Of a stretch of 64,000 nt of DNA, positions 17,790-25,722 are shown one piece after another (position 1 is the first letter of the stretch; each line of letters opens with the position of its first letter). The notes under the pieces were generated by a model, which saw only the letters and a list, made by a program, of their open reading frames with translations, was not told the DNA's origin and ran no database searches. The stretch is from Pyxidicoccus parkwaysis. GTDB taxonomy: Bacteria > Myxococcota > Myxococcia > Myxococcales > Myxococcaceae. Both the position numbers and the translations under genes were made by a program. The DNA is taken from NCBI RefSeq assembly GCF_017301735.1, contig NZ_CP071090.1:7368001-7432000 (forward strand), in the 5' to 3' direction.

Positions 17790-20700
17790 CGCCCCGGGGC
17801 GGGTGCTTCCTCGTCCTCGCCCTGCTCCTCGCGAGCGGAGCCCGGGCGCAGGACGACGAGAGCGACACGGGCCTGCGCACGCCCACCCGGCTCACCGTGG
17901 GCGAGGGAGACCACTACCTGGGGCAGTTGACGCCCGACGGGAATACGCTGCTCTTCGCGTCCAACCGCAACATCGCGACGGAAATCTACGCGCAGGACAT
18001 GGAGGGGGGACGCGAGCGTCGCCTCTTCGATGAAGGCGCGGACGTGACGTGGCCGCGCGTCAGCCCCGACGGAAAACACCTGCTCTACATCTCGTTCCGG
18101 AACCAGGCCAGCGGGCAGCTGTGCGTGAGGGACTTGCCGGGCGCGGAAGAGCGCCGCTGCCTCGAGGAGGAGACCAGCGCGCTGCAGGCGGAGTGGATGG
18201 ATGGCTCGCACATCGCGCTGGTGAGCCGGGCGACCATCCAGGGCGACCTGCGCCTGTCGCGCGTCACGGTGGCGAAGGTGATGAGCGCGACGCCCCTCGT
18301 CGAACGCAACCTGACCAGCCCCACCCTCTCACCCGATGGACGCTGGCTGGTGTACGTCCCCGTCGAGCGCTCCGTGCGACAGGTGGGCCCCGGCTTCGCC
18401 GCGCGCGCCGCGCCCCACCTGGAGGCAGTGCGGCTGGACCAGACAGGCGCGAAGCCCAGGCCGCTGGCGCTCGATTTGCCCGGGCAGACGGGACAGCCGG
18501 TGTTCGCGCGCGATGGGCGCTCGCTGTACGTGGTGCAGTTCTTCACCGACTCCAATGCGGACGGCGTGATTGACGCCAGCGACAGCGGCGTGCTGTTCCG
18601 CGTGCCCTTCGCCACCGAGAAGGACGACGCGCCCGAGCTGGCCGCCGCCTCCAGTCCGGACCAGCTCACCAGCGTGGCCTGGAGCTGCGAGTACCCGGCC
18701 CCCTCGGCCGAGTTCCTCATCGCGACGTGCTCGAGAGACCACTCGCTGGACGTGTATCAGCTACCGCTGGATGGCCAGGTGCCCGGCAACTGGGACGTGC
18801 CACGGCTCAACGAGGAACTGGGCATGGTCGGCCGGCGCGCGGACCTCCTCCTGCTCTATCGCCAGCGCCTGCTACGCGAGGAGCGGCCCAAGCCCCGCCG
18901 GCTGCTGATGATGCGCCTGAGCATGCTGCACCTGTCCTTCGAGGACTTCGATGCGGCGGCGTTCTACGCCGACCACATGCGCCAGGTGAGCGACCCCGCC
19001 ACCGCGGGACTGGCGGAGCCGCTGAAGCTGCTCATCGACCACCGGCGCGACATGAAGGAGCGCGAGCGCGGACGCATGGTGGACGAGCTGGCCGACACCG
19101 AGCGGCAGCGCATGGCCTCACTGCAACCCGACGCCGCGCCCAGCCCGCCGTCCGCCATGTTCCAGCACGTGGTGCGCAGCGAGCTGGCGGAGGATGCCGG
19201 CGACTTCACGCTGGCGAGGAAGGAATTGGAGGCGGCCCAAACCACGGACACCACGCCACGCGCGGTGCTGGAGGCCTGGTACGAGCGGGCGGACGCGCTG
19301 TACCGCAAGCTCGATGACCGCGAGGCCCTGGTCGAGGCCGGCCGCCAATTGTCCGTGAACAAGGTGTTCAAGGCGGACGACCAGCTCGACTTCGCGCGCG
19401 CCGCCGCCCGTGCCCTGTACCGGGGCCGTCCCTATGACGAGGCGGATGCCGCCATGGCCAGCGCGCTCGCGGCGGCTCCCGCCGGCTCGGCGTATGCGTT
19501 TGCCCTGGAGATGGGCCGGCACGTCAATGCGTTGCATGAGGAGCGTCCGCCCCGTCCCGTCCGGGATGCACTGGTCGCCTTCTATAAGCAGCAGCAGGAC
19601 CCGCTCCGGCGGCGTGCGCTGGTGCAGGACGCCGTCGAGCGCGCATCGGGCCTCGGCGCCGATGGCGTGCTGGAGGCGCTGGCCACGCTCTACGTCGATG
19701 ACGCCCCGGCCGGCACCGAGGAGCGCCGCAGGGCGGAGCGGCTGTTCCGCCGCGCGCTGATGGGCCGCGCCTACCGGCGGTTGGGACGGGAGCGCCTGGA
19801 CGACGCGCGCGCCGACTTCGACCTGGTGACGAAGCGGACGGGCTCACTGGAGAGCGCGGTTGAATCCATGAGCCTGCGGCTGCGGGCTGGCGTCAGCCCC
19901 GAACTGGTGGAGAAGGAAGTCACCACCACCTCCGCGAGCATGGCCAGACCGCTCGCGCACTTCGTGAAGGCCTACCTCCTGGCGCGCAGGCTGCCCGAAT
20001 TGGATGACGGCGCCCACAAGCAGGCGGTGGAGACGGCCATCAAGGAGTTGCGCGCCTCGTGGAAGGAGCTGAAGAACCAGCGCGCGGTGCAGGCCCTGTA
20101 TGGCGCCATCCAGCACGAGGACTTCCTCCGTAGCAGAGACCCCGCCGCCGCCGAGCGCGCCAACCGGCACTACCTGATTGCGCTGGACCTGGTGCGCAAC
20201 AACGTCCGCTACAAGGCCATGCTCCTCGGCGCGCTGGGGCTGCTGCACACGCAGGTGGGCAACTTCTACATCGCCCTCGGTTACCTGGAGCAGCGGGACA
20301 CGCTGCCGTACATGGACAATGCCGCGGGGCTGGCGGTGTCCATGGCCCGCGCCCGGGCGCTGCTGCACGTCGGCCGCGAAGAGGAGGCGGCGAAGGCGGC
20401 GGACAAGGCCCTGGCCATGGTGGATGCCACCCCGAAGCTGGCCGAGCACGCCACTCTCGTGCTGGACCGCGCGGCGCTCTACAACCTCGCCGCGGGCCGC
20501 TTCGAGCGCGCGCTGGCGCTCTATGACCGCGAGCTGCCCCTCCTGGAGGCGGGCGCTCCCGACTCGGAGGGGCTGCGCAACCGGCTGGTGGTGCGGCTGG
20601 CCCGCTGCGCCGCGGAGCTGGGAGTGAATCAGCCCCAGCGCGCGCTGGAGGACCTGGCCCTCGTGGACAAGGACCTCTCGACTCCCGCAGTACAGGCCAC

Positions 20701-21247
20701 GCTGCGCTGGCTTCGCGCCACGCCCGAGCACGTCCAGCGCTCCTACCGCATCATCGCCGCGGGCCTGCGCGCCAACGCGGAGAGCCGGCTCGGACGGATG
20801 GACGCCGCCGCGCGCTCTCTCGAGCAGCGGCGGGAGCTGTTCCTGGAGCAGTTCGACGACTCGGACCGGGACGAGGACCTGCGCGCGGCAACGCTGGCGG
20901 AGCTGCGGCTGGCCGAGAACGCCGTGGACCGCAAGGACTCGGCGCGGGCGGCCCACTGGCTGGGGCAGGCAATGGCGCACGCCGACAAACTGATGGAGCG
21001 CACCCACGCACGCGTCGATGCGGGGCAGATGGATGTGCTCTGGTTCGCGGCGCAGTTGCACGCGGATGGGAACACGCCGATGCCCTTCGACGTGCCCCTG
21101 CGCCTGGGGCAGGCCCACCAGACCCTCATCGACCAGCGCAATCCTTCGTGGCGCTCGAACCTGGCGTGGTTCGAAGTGTACCTGGCGCTCGGCGAGCACC
21201 CGCCTTCGGAGGTCCGCGACACGCTGGCACGGCCGGAACAACCGTGA
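17783..21247 (+). CDS. TolB-like beta-propeller plus TPR-repeat periplasmic protein
   Basis: This gene encodes 1154 residues from GTG 17783, which overlaps the upstream stop by seven bases and is preceded by GGGGAGA; the longer open frame upstream is antecedent gene sequence read out of phase. A signal peptide (FLVLALLLASGARA) is followed by propeller blades with the PD40/TolB signature: TPDGNTLLFASNR, SPDGKHLLYISFR and LSPDGRWLVYVP (to about residue 340). The remainder to residue 1154 is helical TPR-type repeat. It completes a three-gene operon with the YdbH-like and YdbL-like proteins, suggesting a scaffold or sensor role in envelope maintenance. Confidence 0.75.
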   Translation: MLTPRGGCFLVLALLLASGARAQDDESDTGLRTPTRLTVGEGDHYLGQLTPDGNTLLFASNRNIATEIYAQDMEGGRERRLFDEGADVTWPRVSPDGKHLLYISFRNQASGQLCVRDLPGAEERRCLEEETSALQAEWMDGSHIALVSRATIQGDLRLSRVTVAKVMSATPLVERNLTSPTLSPDGRWLVYVPVERSVRQVGPGFAARAAPHLEAVRLDQTGAKPRPLALDLPGQTGQPVFARDGRSLYVVQFFTDSNADGVIDASDSGVLFRVPFATEKDDAPELAAASSPDQLTSVAWSCEYPAPSAEFLIATCSRDHSLDVYQLPLDGQVPGNWDVPRLNEELGMVGRRADLLLLYRQRLLREERPKPRRLLMMRLSMLHLSFEDFDAAAFYADHMRQVSDPATAGLAEPLKLLIDHRRDMKERERGRMVDELADTERQRMASLQPDAAPSPPSAMFQHVVRSELAEDAGDFTLARKELEAAQTTDTTPRAVLEAWYERADALYRKLDDREALVEAGRQLSVNKVFKADDQLDFARAAARALYRGRPYDEADAAMASALAAAPAGSAYAFALEMGRHVNALHEERPPRPVRDALVAFYKQQQDPLRRRALVQDAVERASGLGADGVLEALATLYVDDAPAGTEERRRAERLFRRALMGRAYRRLGRERLDDARADFDLVTKRTGSLESAVESMSLRLRAGVSPELVEKEVTTTSASMARPLAHFVKAYLLARRLPELDDGAHKQAVETAIKELRASWKELKNQRAVQALYGAIQHEDFLRSRDPAAAERANRHYLIALDLVRNNVRYKAMLLGALGLLHTQVGNFYIALGYLEQRDTLPYMDNAAGLAVSMARARALLHVGREEEAAKAADKALAMVDATPKLAEHATLVLDRAALYNLAAGRFERALALYDRELPLLEAGAPDSEGLRNRLVVRLARCAAELGVNQPQRALEDLALVDKDLSTPAVQATLRWLRATPEHVQRSYRIIAAGLRANAESRLGRMDAAARSLEQRRELFLEQFDDSDRDEDLRAATLAELRLAENAVDRKDSARAAHWLGQAMAHADKLMERTHARVDAGQMDVLWFAAQLHADGNTPMPFDVPLRLGQAHQTLIDQRNPSWRSNLAWFEVYLALGEHPPSEVRDTLARPEQP

Positions 21248-21311
21248 ACGTGTGGGCGGGTGATGGCCAGCGGCTCGAAGCCGCAAGGCAGGGAGCACCC
21301 TCGAGCTGAGC

Positions 21312-21317
21312 TATCCT
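21312..21317 (+). promoter_or_regulatory. possible -10 box of the small lipoprotein gene
   Basis: TATCCT lies 33 bases before ATG 21350 in the gap between two genes. No clear -35 element is seen. Confidence 0.3.
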
Positions 21318-21349
21318 GGTGGAGCTGTCCACCCCCTCAGGAGAGACAC

Positions 21350-21637
21350 ATGAAGAAGCTCTTCAGCGGTGTGATGCTCGCGGCAGGACTCGTCGCGGCG
21401 GGCTGTGGCGGAACCGAAGCAGGCATGGAGATGGACGAAGCGTCCAACCTCTCCACCCGCGAGGATGCCGTCGTGATGTGTAGCGACAAGAACTGGCGGG
21501 TCAACTTCTACGCCGAGCCCGAGCTCATCAACGTTGTCGGCACCATGACGTGCAAGTGCTGGCAGCCGCGAGTCGACACCGGCATCGTGACGCAGTACCA
21601 GAAGCTCCTCAGCGAGTTCACCTGCTCCCTCGATTAG
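21350..21637 (+). CDS. small Cys-containing lipoprotein (possibly DUF6289-like)
   Basis: This gene encodes 95 residues starting at ATG 21350 after GGAGAGA. The signal peptide ends LVAAGC with Cys21 as lipid attachment site. The mature part has a conserved-looking core (VNFYAEPELINVVGTMTCKC) and a final FTC; the paired cysteines suggest disulphides. The pattern recalls DUF6289 lipoproteins common in myxobacteria and streptomycetes, but that is a tentative reading. The function is unknown. It is followed by a strong terminator. Confidence 0.7.
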   Translation: MKKLFSGVMLAAGLVAAGCGGTEAGMEMDEASNLSTREDAVVMCSDKNWRVNFYAEPELINVVGTMTCKCWQPRVDTGIVTQYQKLLSEFTCSLD

Positions 21638-21664
21638 AGACGGACGCGCGGTGCACCAGGTCAG

Positions 21665-21703
21665 ACCCCGTGGCCCCCTGCTGGAGCCACGGGGTTTGTT
21701 CTT
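21665..21703. terminator. bidirectional rho-independent terminator
   Basis: ACCCCGTGGC (21665-21674) pairs perfectly with GCCACGGGGT (21686-21695) across an 11-base loop and is followed by TTGTTCTT. It lies between two convergent genes and can serve both. Confidence 0.8.
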
Positions 21704-21718
21704 CCCGGCGGCGCCTCG

Positions 21719-22543
21719 TCAGCGCGAAGCCACGGCTCCCGCGACGTCAGGGAGCCCGGTCGCCGGAGCACCGAGGCGGGAGTCCCGCACGCTCTCGACG
21801 ATGGCCACCCAGTCCCCCACCCTGACGGCGTCGAAGAGGACGAGGATGGCGGCATTCTCGTGGCGGATGCAGCCGTGCGAGACGTCCTCGCCCAGCCGTG
21901 GCGGTGCGTTGGTGCCGTGGAGCTCCTCGCCCGAGCGAGAGCCATCCGCCCAGGACAGGTCGATGATGCGCGGGCCGAAGACGAGGCCTCCCCACAGCTT
22001 CAGGCCCAGCTCGCGCGCGTCCTCCGCGCCCAGCTTCTTGTTCACCTTCTTCAGGCCCGTGTTCGTCGGCGTGGCGCTCGCACCCACGGCGTTGCCGAAA
22101 ATGCCCTGCAGCAGGCCCTTCGCATCGAAGAGGAAGGTCCGGTGCTCGTTCTTCACCACCAGCACGCGCAGCGGTGTGCCGTCGTAGCGCGGCACCGGGA
22201 TGTTGCGCGCCTGCCCGCGCTGCTTCGGGAGCGGCGCGAGCAGGTCGAGGGCGCGCAGCGTGGCGGCCTCCACCACGCCGGTGGGCTGGACGTCGGGAAA
22301 TGCCGAGCGGGCGTGTAGCTGGAAGTTGCGGACCGCCTTGTGCGTCTGCGGACCGAAGGCGCCATCCGCGCCTCCGTGCAGGCTGAAGCCCATGTCGATG
22401 AGGGCCTGCTGCACGGCCAGCACGGCCGGGCCCCGGGAGTTGCGTCCGAGCGCCGAGGAGCCCTCGAGCACCTGGGCCAGCGAGGGCTCGTTGGAGAAGC
22501 GGTCATTGAGAAGCGTGTGGGAATCCGACGGAGTCGTGGACAT
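21719..22543 (-). CDS. L,D-transpeptidase with peptidoglycan-binding domain
   Basis: This gene encodes 274 residues. Residues about 28-95 form a PGB1 peptidoglycan-binding domain (GPAVLAVQQALIDMGF, then DGAFGPQTHKAVRNFQ). The C-terminal half is a YkuD catalytic domain with HGTNAPPRLGEDVSHGCIRHEN, including the SHGCIR active-site Cys. Such enzymes make 3-3 or 1-3 peptidoglycan crosslinks or attach proteins to the wall. No obvious signal peptide is present, which is unusual for a cell-wall enzyme and fits export by another route or a role as a secreted effector. It lies 36 bases downstream of the polysaccharide deacetylase gene on the same strand. Confidence 0.85.
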   Translation of the reverse strand: MSTTPSDSHTLLNDRFSNEPSLAQVLEGSSALGRNSRGPAVLAVQQALIDMGFSLHGGADGAFGPQTHKAVRNFQLHARSAFPDVQPTGVVEAATLRALDLLAPLPKQRGQARNIPVPRYDGTPLRVLVVKNEHRTFLFDAKGLLQGIFGNAVGASATPTNTGLKKVNKKLGAEDARELGLKLWGGLVFGPRIIDLSWADGSRSGEELHGTNAPPRLGEDVSHGCIRHENAAILVLFDAVRVGDWVAIVESVRDSRLGAPATGLPDVAGAVASR

Positions 22544-22579
22544 GGAATGCCTCGTGGAAGATGGAGCGCGGACAGAGAC

Positions 22580-23227
22580 TCAGGCGACCGACACCGACGG
22601 CCGCTGGGGCGGGTCTCCATAGGTCCGGAGCTCCCAGCCCTCCGCACGGAGGCCGGAGATGTAGTCCTTCAAGTCGTTGGCCGTGGCCTGCTGCACGTGC
22701 ATGAGGATGTCCAGCGGCCGGCCCCATTTGCCGTAGAGCCCCCTCCAGTGACTTCGGGACGGCTCGCACTTCTTCGTGTCGACCAGCCCCCGGGGCGCCT
22801 TCCAGTCGTTGGTGTCCACGTCCCAGCCGGTGAGCTGGAGGCTCAGCTCCGTCGCCACCTTCTGCAGCATCGGGCTCTTCGCGCCCACGAACCCGGCGCC
22901 GTACGGAGGCCGCAAGCGGTTGGGCCGCACGCCCACCGTCTGGAAGATGAGGTCCTGCGTCCGCTGGAGCTCGTCGCGCAGCTGCGCCTCGGGCAACCTG
23001 GGCAGCTGCACGTGGCTCCAGGCGTGACTCTGGAGGATGTGGCCGCGCTCCGAGATGAGCCGGACCAGTGCGGGCTGCTTCTTCACCTCCTCACCCAGCA
23101 CGTAGAAGACGCCCTGGACGCGATTGGCATCCAGGATGTCGAGGATGTTCTTCAGGGCCTTGTCCGTGCCCTTGTCGTCGAGCGGGCCGTCATCAAAAGT
23201 GAGGATGACACCAGGCGTGGGATTCAT
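22580..23227 (-). CDS. polysaccharide deacetylase (NodB homology)
   Basis: This gene encodes 215 residues. The NodB motifs are present in order: TFDDGP (motif 1, near residue 10), SHAWSH (motif 2, metal ligands), RPPYG (motif 3) and DVDTNDW (motif 4). The family removes N-acetyl groups from peptidoglycan or chitin-like sugars (CE4). No signal peptide is seen, as with the co-transcribed L,D-transpeptidase, so the pair may act on wall material after non-classical release or in the cytosol on fragments. It is the first gene of this two-gene operon. Confidence 0.85.
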   Translation of the reverse strand: MNPTPGVILTFDDGPLDDKGTDKALKNILDILDANRVQGVFYVLGEEVKKQPALVRLISERGHILQSHAWSHVQLPRLPEAQLRDELQRTQDLIFQTVGVRPNRLRPPYGAGFVGAKSPMLQKVATELSLQLTGWDVDTNDWKAPRGLVDTKKCEPSRSHWRGLYGKWGRPLDILMHVQQATANDLKDYISGLRAEGWELRTYGDPPQRPSVSVA

Positions 23228-23330
23228 TCGTCAGACCTCTCTTCGGAGTCCGAAAGCGTCGGAGCGTCCGAAGGTCAGACGAACAGCGGCATGACGAAGG
23301 TCTGGCCCCCGACTTCCGGCCCGGCGTTGT

Positions 23331-23580
23331 TCATGCGCTCAACACCGGCGCGGCGAGCCTTCCGCCGGCCCAGGCGCTGGGCAGCACGGTGACGCAGAGG
23401 AGCACCGGGTACCAGGAGCGGGCCGAACTCGGGGCCCTGTCCCACCGCCACCACGACGCCCATGAGGCACAGGACCAGGCCCACGCCTCCGAGCCACAGG
23501 GAGTGCAACATCGGACGGTCGGGCGCCAGCCGCGCCGCGACGTAGCAGCCGGCGATGCCGAAGACGGTGCGGTAGGGCGC
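23331..23580 (-). pseudogene. truncated, frameshifted small membrane protein
   Basis: Minus-strand codons give PYRTVFGIAG, then RLAPDRP, then two hydrophobic segments to QGPEFGP, where the frame fails. Removing one base of the GG at 23415-23416 continues the protein as WYPVLLCVTVLPSAWAGGR to a TGA at 23331-23333. This matches a common family of about 120-residue membrane proteins with an RLAPDRPM motif and a WYP segment. The expected first membrane helix is missing upstream, where the MazF-like gene begins. Loss of the 5' end and the single-base shift both point to decay, though the shift alone could be a sequencing error. Confidence 0.65.
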
Positions 23581-23602
23581 CCTCCGGGGGTACGACGCGC
23601 GG

Positions 23603-23608
23603 TATCCT
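23603..23608 (+). promoter_or_regulatory. possible -10 box of the MazF-like gene
   Basis: TATCCT lies 22 bases before ATG 23631, at the broken end of the membrane-protein remnant. Confidence 0.3.
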
Positions 23609-23630
23609 CCAGCCCACCTCGCGAGCCCCC

Positions 23631-24026
23631 ATGACGACGGACCCAGGAACACCCACGGGCAGCCCTCCCGCGCGCATCAACCGCGGTGACGTGTTCTGGA
23701 TTGCGCCAGATGACTCACGAGGGCCTGTCCCGGAGTACTCCCATCCGCACGTGGTGGTGCAGGACGACGTCTTCAACCACTCGCGAATCACCACCGTGGT
23801 CGTCTGCGCACTGACGTCGAACCTGCACCGGGCCAGCGAGCCGGGGAACGTCCTGCTCGAGCCAGGCGAGGGGAACCTTCCCAAGCAGAGCGTCGTCGTC
23901 GTGTCGCAAATCTCCTCGGTCGAAAAGGCCCGCCTGGGTGAGCGCATCGGCTCGCTGTCCGATGCGCGGGTGGAGCAGATTCTGGCCGGCCTGCGCTTCC
24001 AGCAGGTGTCGTTCTTCCGGCGCTGA
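23631..24026 (+). CDS. MazF/PemK-like toxin, no visible antitoxin
   Basis: This gene encodes 131 residues. The fold signature is clear: RGDVFWIAPDDSRG at the start, HPHVVVQDD, VVVCALTSN, then GNVLLEPGEGNLPKQSVVVVSQISSV and a final helix (DARVEQILAGL). These are the MazF/PemK strands around the RNase site of type II toxins. No short antitoxin gene precedes or follows it. Solitary MazF is known in Myxococcus xanthus, where MrpC has been reported as the antitoxin; whether this protein belongs to that lineage cannot be told here. It abuts the decayed membrane gene, consistent with arrival by insertion or replacement. Confidence 0.75.
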   Translation: MTTDPGTPTGSPPARINRGDVFWIAPDDSRGPVPEYSHPHVVVQDDVFNHSRITTVVVCALTSNLHRASEPGNVLLEPGEGNLPKQSVVVVSQISSVEKARLGERIGSLSDARVEQILAGLRFQQVSFFRR

Positions 24027-24088
24027 AGCGCTCAGCGCGTCTGACCGGCGACGCAGCGCGTCCGAGTCGCATGTCGACAATTCGTGAC

Positions 24089-24134
24089 CCAGGTGTGTTC
24101 TGACCTGGTTGTGTGAGTCATGAGGGAATGACTC
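24089..24134. promoter_or_regulatory. two adjacent dyads, possible operators
   Basis: CCAGGT (24089-24094) pairs with ACCTGG (24103-24108). GAGTCAT (24115-24121) pairs with ATGACTC (24128-24134) across six bases. The short, spaced dyads resemble protein-binding sites more than terminators, since no T run follows. Confidence 0.4.
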
Positions 24135-24175
24135 GCATGAAGCTGCAAATCGAGCACTAACTGCAATTGACAAAA

Positions 24176-24206
24176 ATACCGACTAAGCGGGAGGCTGCGT
24201 CGGTAT
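24176..24206. promoter_or_regulatory. 8-base perfect inverted repeat upstream of the M57 protease
   Basis: ATACCGAC (24176-24183) and GTCGGTAT (24199-24206) are separated by 15 bases. The spacing suggests an operator half-site pair or an RNA hairpin in the leader. It sits just after a TTGACA hexamer. Confidence 0.4.
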
Positions 24207-24400
24207 GGGGGAACATCACGTCCAACTGCACCGTGTCGGCAGTGTTCCATTGGAGCACGCAGGCACATCGTCGCGCGGGCAACGCGGCGACACGGCCCCC
24301 AGCCCGGCGTCCACTGGCCTCTGGACAGCGGACACCGCCGAGGGCCGCGCATGTGGCTCTCACCTCACACCCCAAGACAGCCATGAATGAAGGAGTGCCC

Positions 24401-25621
24401 GTGAATCCCATCCGCAAGAACAAGACACGCTCGCTCGTCGCACTCGCCGCTTGCAGCGCCCTGGCGTTTGGTTGTGGCGAACAGCCCACGGACCCGCAGG
24501 AAATCGTCGACAACCTCCTGCAGGCCGGCTTCCCCGCTGACGACATCCGCGTCGTCGGTGATGCCGTCTATGTCGGGCGCGACGCGGAGGTCTCCCTGGA
24601 GGCGTCTCGCGAGATGCTGCAGGCCCCCGCCTCCTCCGAGGAGCAGTACCGCACCACCAACACCGTCAGCGCGACCGTGACGAAAATCTGCGTCAACGGC
24701 CCGGGTTTCACCGGGGTGTTCAGCACGGCCCTCGACCTCGCCATCCAGAACTACGAGGAGCTGCCGCTCACCTTCTCGATGGCGCGGGCGCCGAGCAGCG
24801 GCTGTAGCTACACCATCAACGCCGTCATCGACCCGAACCTGAACGGCGGCGTGGCCGGCTTCCCGTCGGGTGGCCTGCCGTACTCGACCATCACCATCGG
24901 CGGCCAGCTCAGCCAGTACGGCGTCGACACCATCGAGCACGTCATCACGCACGAGCTCGGCCACACCATCGGGTTCCGTCACGCGGACTACTACAACCGC
25001 GCCATCAGCTGCGGTTCCGGCGGCAACGAGGGCGACGCAGGCGTCGGCGCCATCCTCATTCCGGGCACGCCGTCCACGGCGGCCGTCGGTGGCTCCTACA
25101 TGAACTCCTGCTTCCGCGCGTCCGAGACGGGCGAGATGACCGGCAGCGACCTCACGGCGGTGCTCGCCATGTATGGCAGCGCTCCGACCACCCTGTCCTT
25201 CCGCACCGCGACCGGCAACTACCTGGTGGCCGAGAATGGCGGCGGTGCCTACGTGGCCGCCAATCGCACAGCCATCGGTCCGTGGGAGCGCTTCGTCTAC
25301 GTCGACGTGAACGGAGGCCAACTGCTCAACAACGACATCATCAACCTGCGCGCCGCGGACGGCTCGTTCGTGGTGGCCGAGAATGGCGGCGGCGGCGTGG
25401 TCAACGCCAACCGCCCGGTCGCTGGAGCCTGGGAAGCCTTCCGCATCATCAACCTCGACGGCTGGAATGACTTCCTGTCGGGTGACCGCGTGGCCCTGCA
25501 GGCCGCCAACGGCCAGTACGTGGTGGCCGAAAACGGTGGCGGCGGCGCGGGCTCGGGCTCCGTGAATGCCAACCGCTCCTCCATTGGCGCCTGGGAGACG
25601 TTCGTCATCACCCTGCAGTGA
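24401..25621 (+). CDS. M57-type zinc metalloprotease lipoprotein with C-terminal beta-trefoil repeats
   Basis: This gene encodes 406 residues from GTG 24401, chosen because AAGGAG (24390-24395) lies five bases upstream; ATG 24383 is in frame. The signal ends ALAFGC (lipoprotein). The zinc site HELGHTIGFRH spans residues 184-194, the extended HExxHxxGxxH form seen in the peptidase M57 (HEIGH) group. Residues from about 260 to the end contain three repeats of the type YLVAENGGG plus ANR plus WERF, a fascin/beta-trefoil-like binding module. It is probably an outer-membrane or secreted protease. The next gene is a paralogue lacking the trefoil. Confidence 0.85.
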   Translation: MNPIRKNKTRSLVALAACSALAFGCGEQPTDPQEIVDNLLQAGFPADDIRVVGDAVYVGRDAEVSLEASREMLQAPASSEEQYRTTNTVSATVTKICVNGPGFTGVFSTALDLAIQNYEELPLTFSMARAPSSGCSYTINAVIDPNLNGGVAGFPSGGLPYSTITIGGQLSQYGVDTIEHVITHELGHTIGFRHADYYNRAISCGSGGNEGDAGVGAILIPGTPSTAAVGGSYMNSCFRASETGEMTGSDLTAVLAMYGSAPTTLSFRTATGNYLVAENGGGAYVAANRTAIGPWERFVYVDVNGGQLLNNDIINLRAADGSFVVAENGGGGVVNANRPVAGAWEAFRIINLDGWNDFLSGDRVALQAANGQYVVAENGGGGAGSGSVNANRSSIGAWETFVITLQ

Positions 25622-25659
25622 CGCACGGCCGTGACACGCGGCCACTGACCGAAACGAGT

Positions 25660-25688
25660 CCCCGTGGCACCTCTCCGGCGTCACGGGG
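25660..25688. terminator. hairpin between the two proteases
   Basis: CCCCGTG (25660-25666) pairs with CACGGGG (25682-25688), extendable by GAG/CTC past a one-base bulge. There is no T run. It may attenuate rather than end transcription into the second protease gene. Confidence 0.45.
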
Positions 25689-25722
25689 CTCGCCCTGAAA
25701 CAAGTCGAGAGGGAGACCCAAC

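Larger units (their letters stand above)
24027..24400. other. 374-base gene-free region upstream of the tandem M57 proteases
   Basis: No convincing gene is present. The first half is noticeably AT-richer than its surroundings and holds three perfect inverted repeats, described separately. A TTGACA hexamer lies at 24167-24172, but no matching -10 box is seen at 16-18 bases. Confidence 0.6.

Noticed and set aside
23275..23333. 19-codon minus-strand frame MNNAGPEVGGQTFVMPLFV overlapping the remnant's stop
   Set aside because: Too short and without a ribosome binding site of its own; probably part of the decayed locus.
24167..24195. TTGACA as a sigma-70 -35 box
   Set aside because: No acceptable -10 hexamer follows at 16-18 bases; left as an observation only.
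24167..24400. Extended N-terminus of the first M57 protease from TTG 24167
   Set aside because: It would bury the lipoprotein signal 78 residues in and cover the dyads; AAGGAG before GTG 24401 supports the shorter start.
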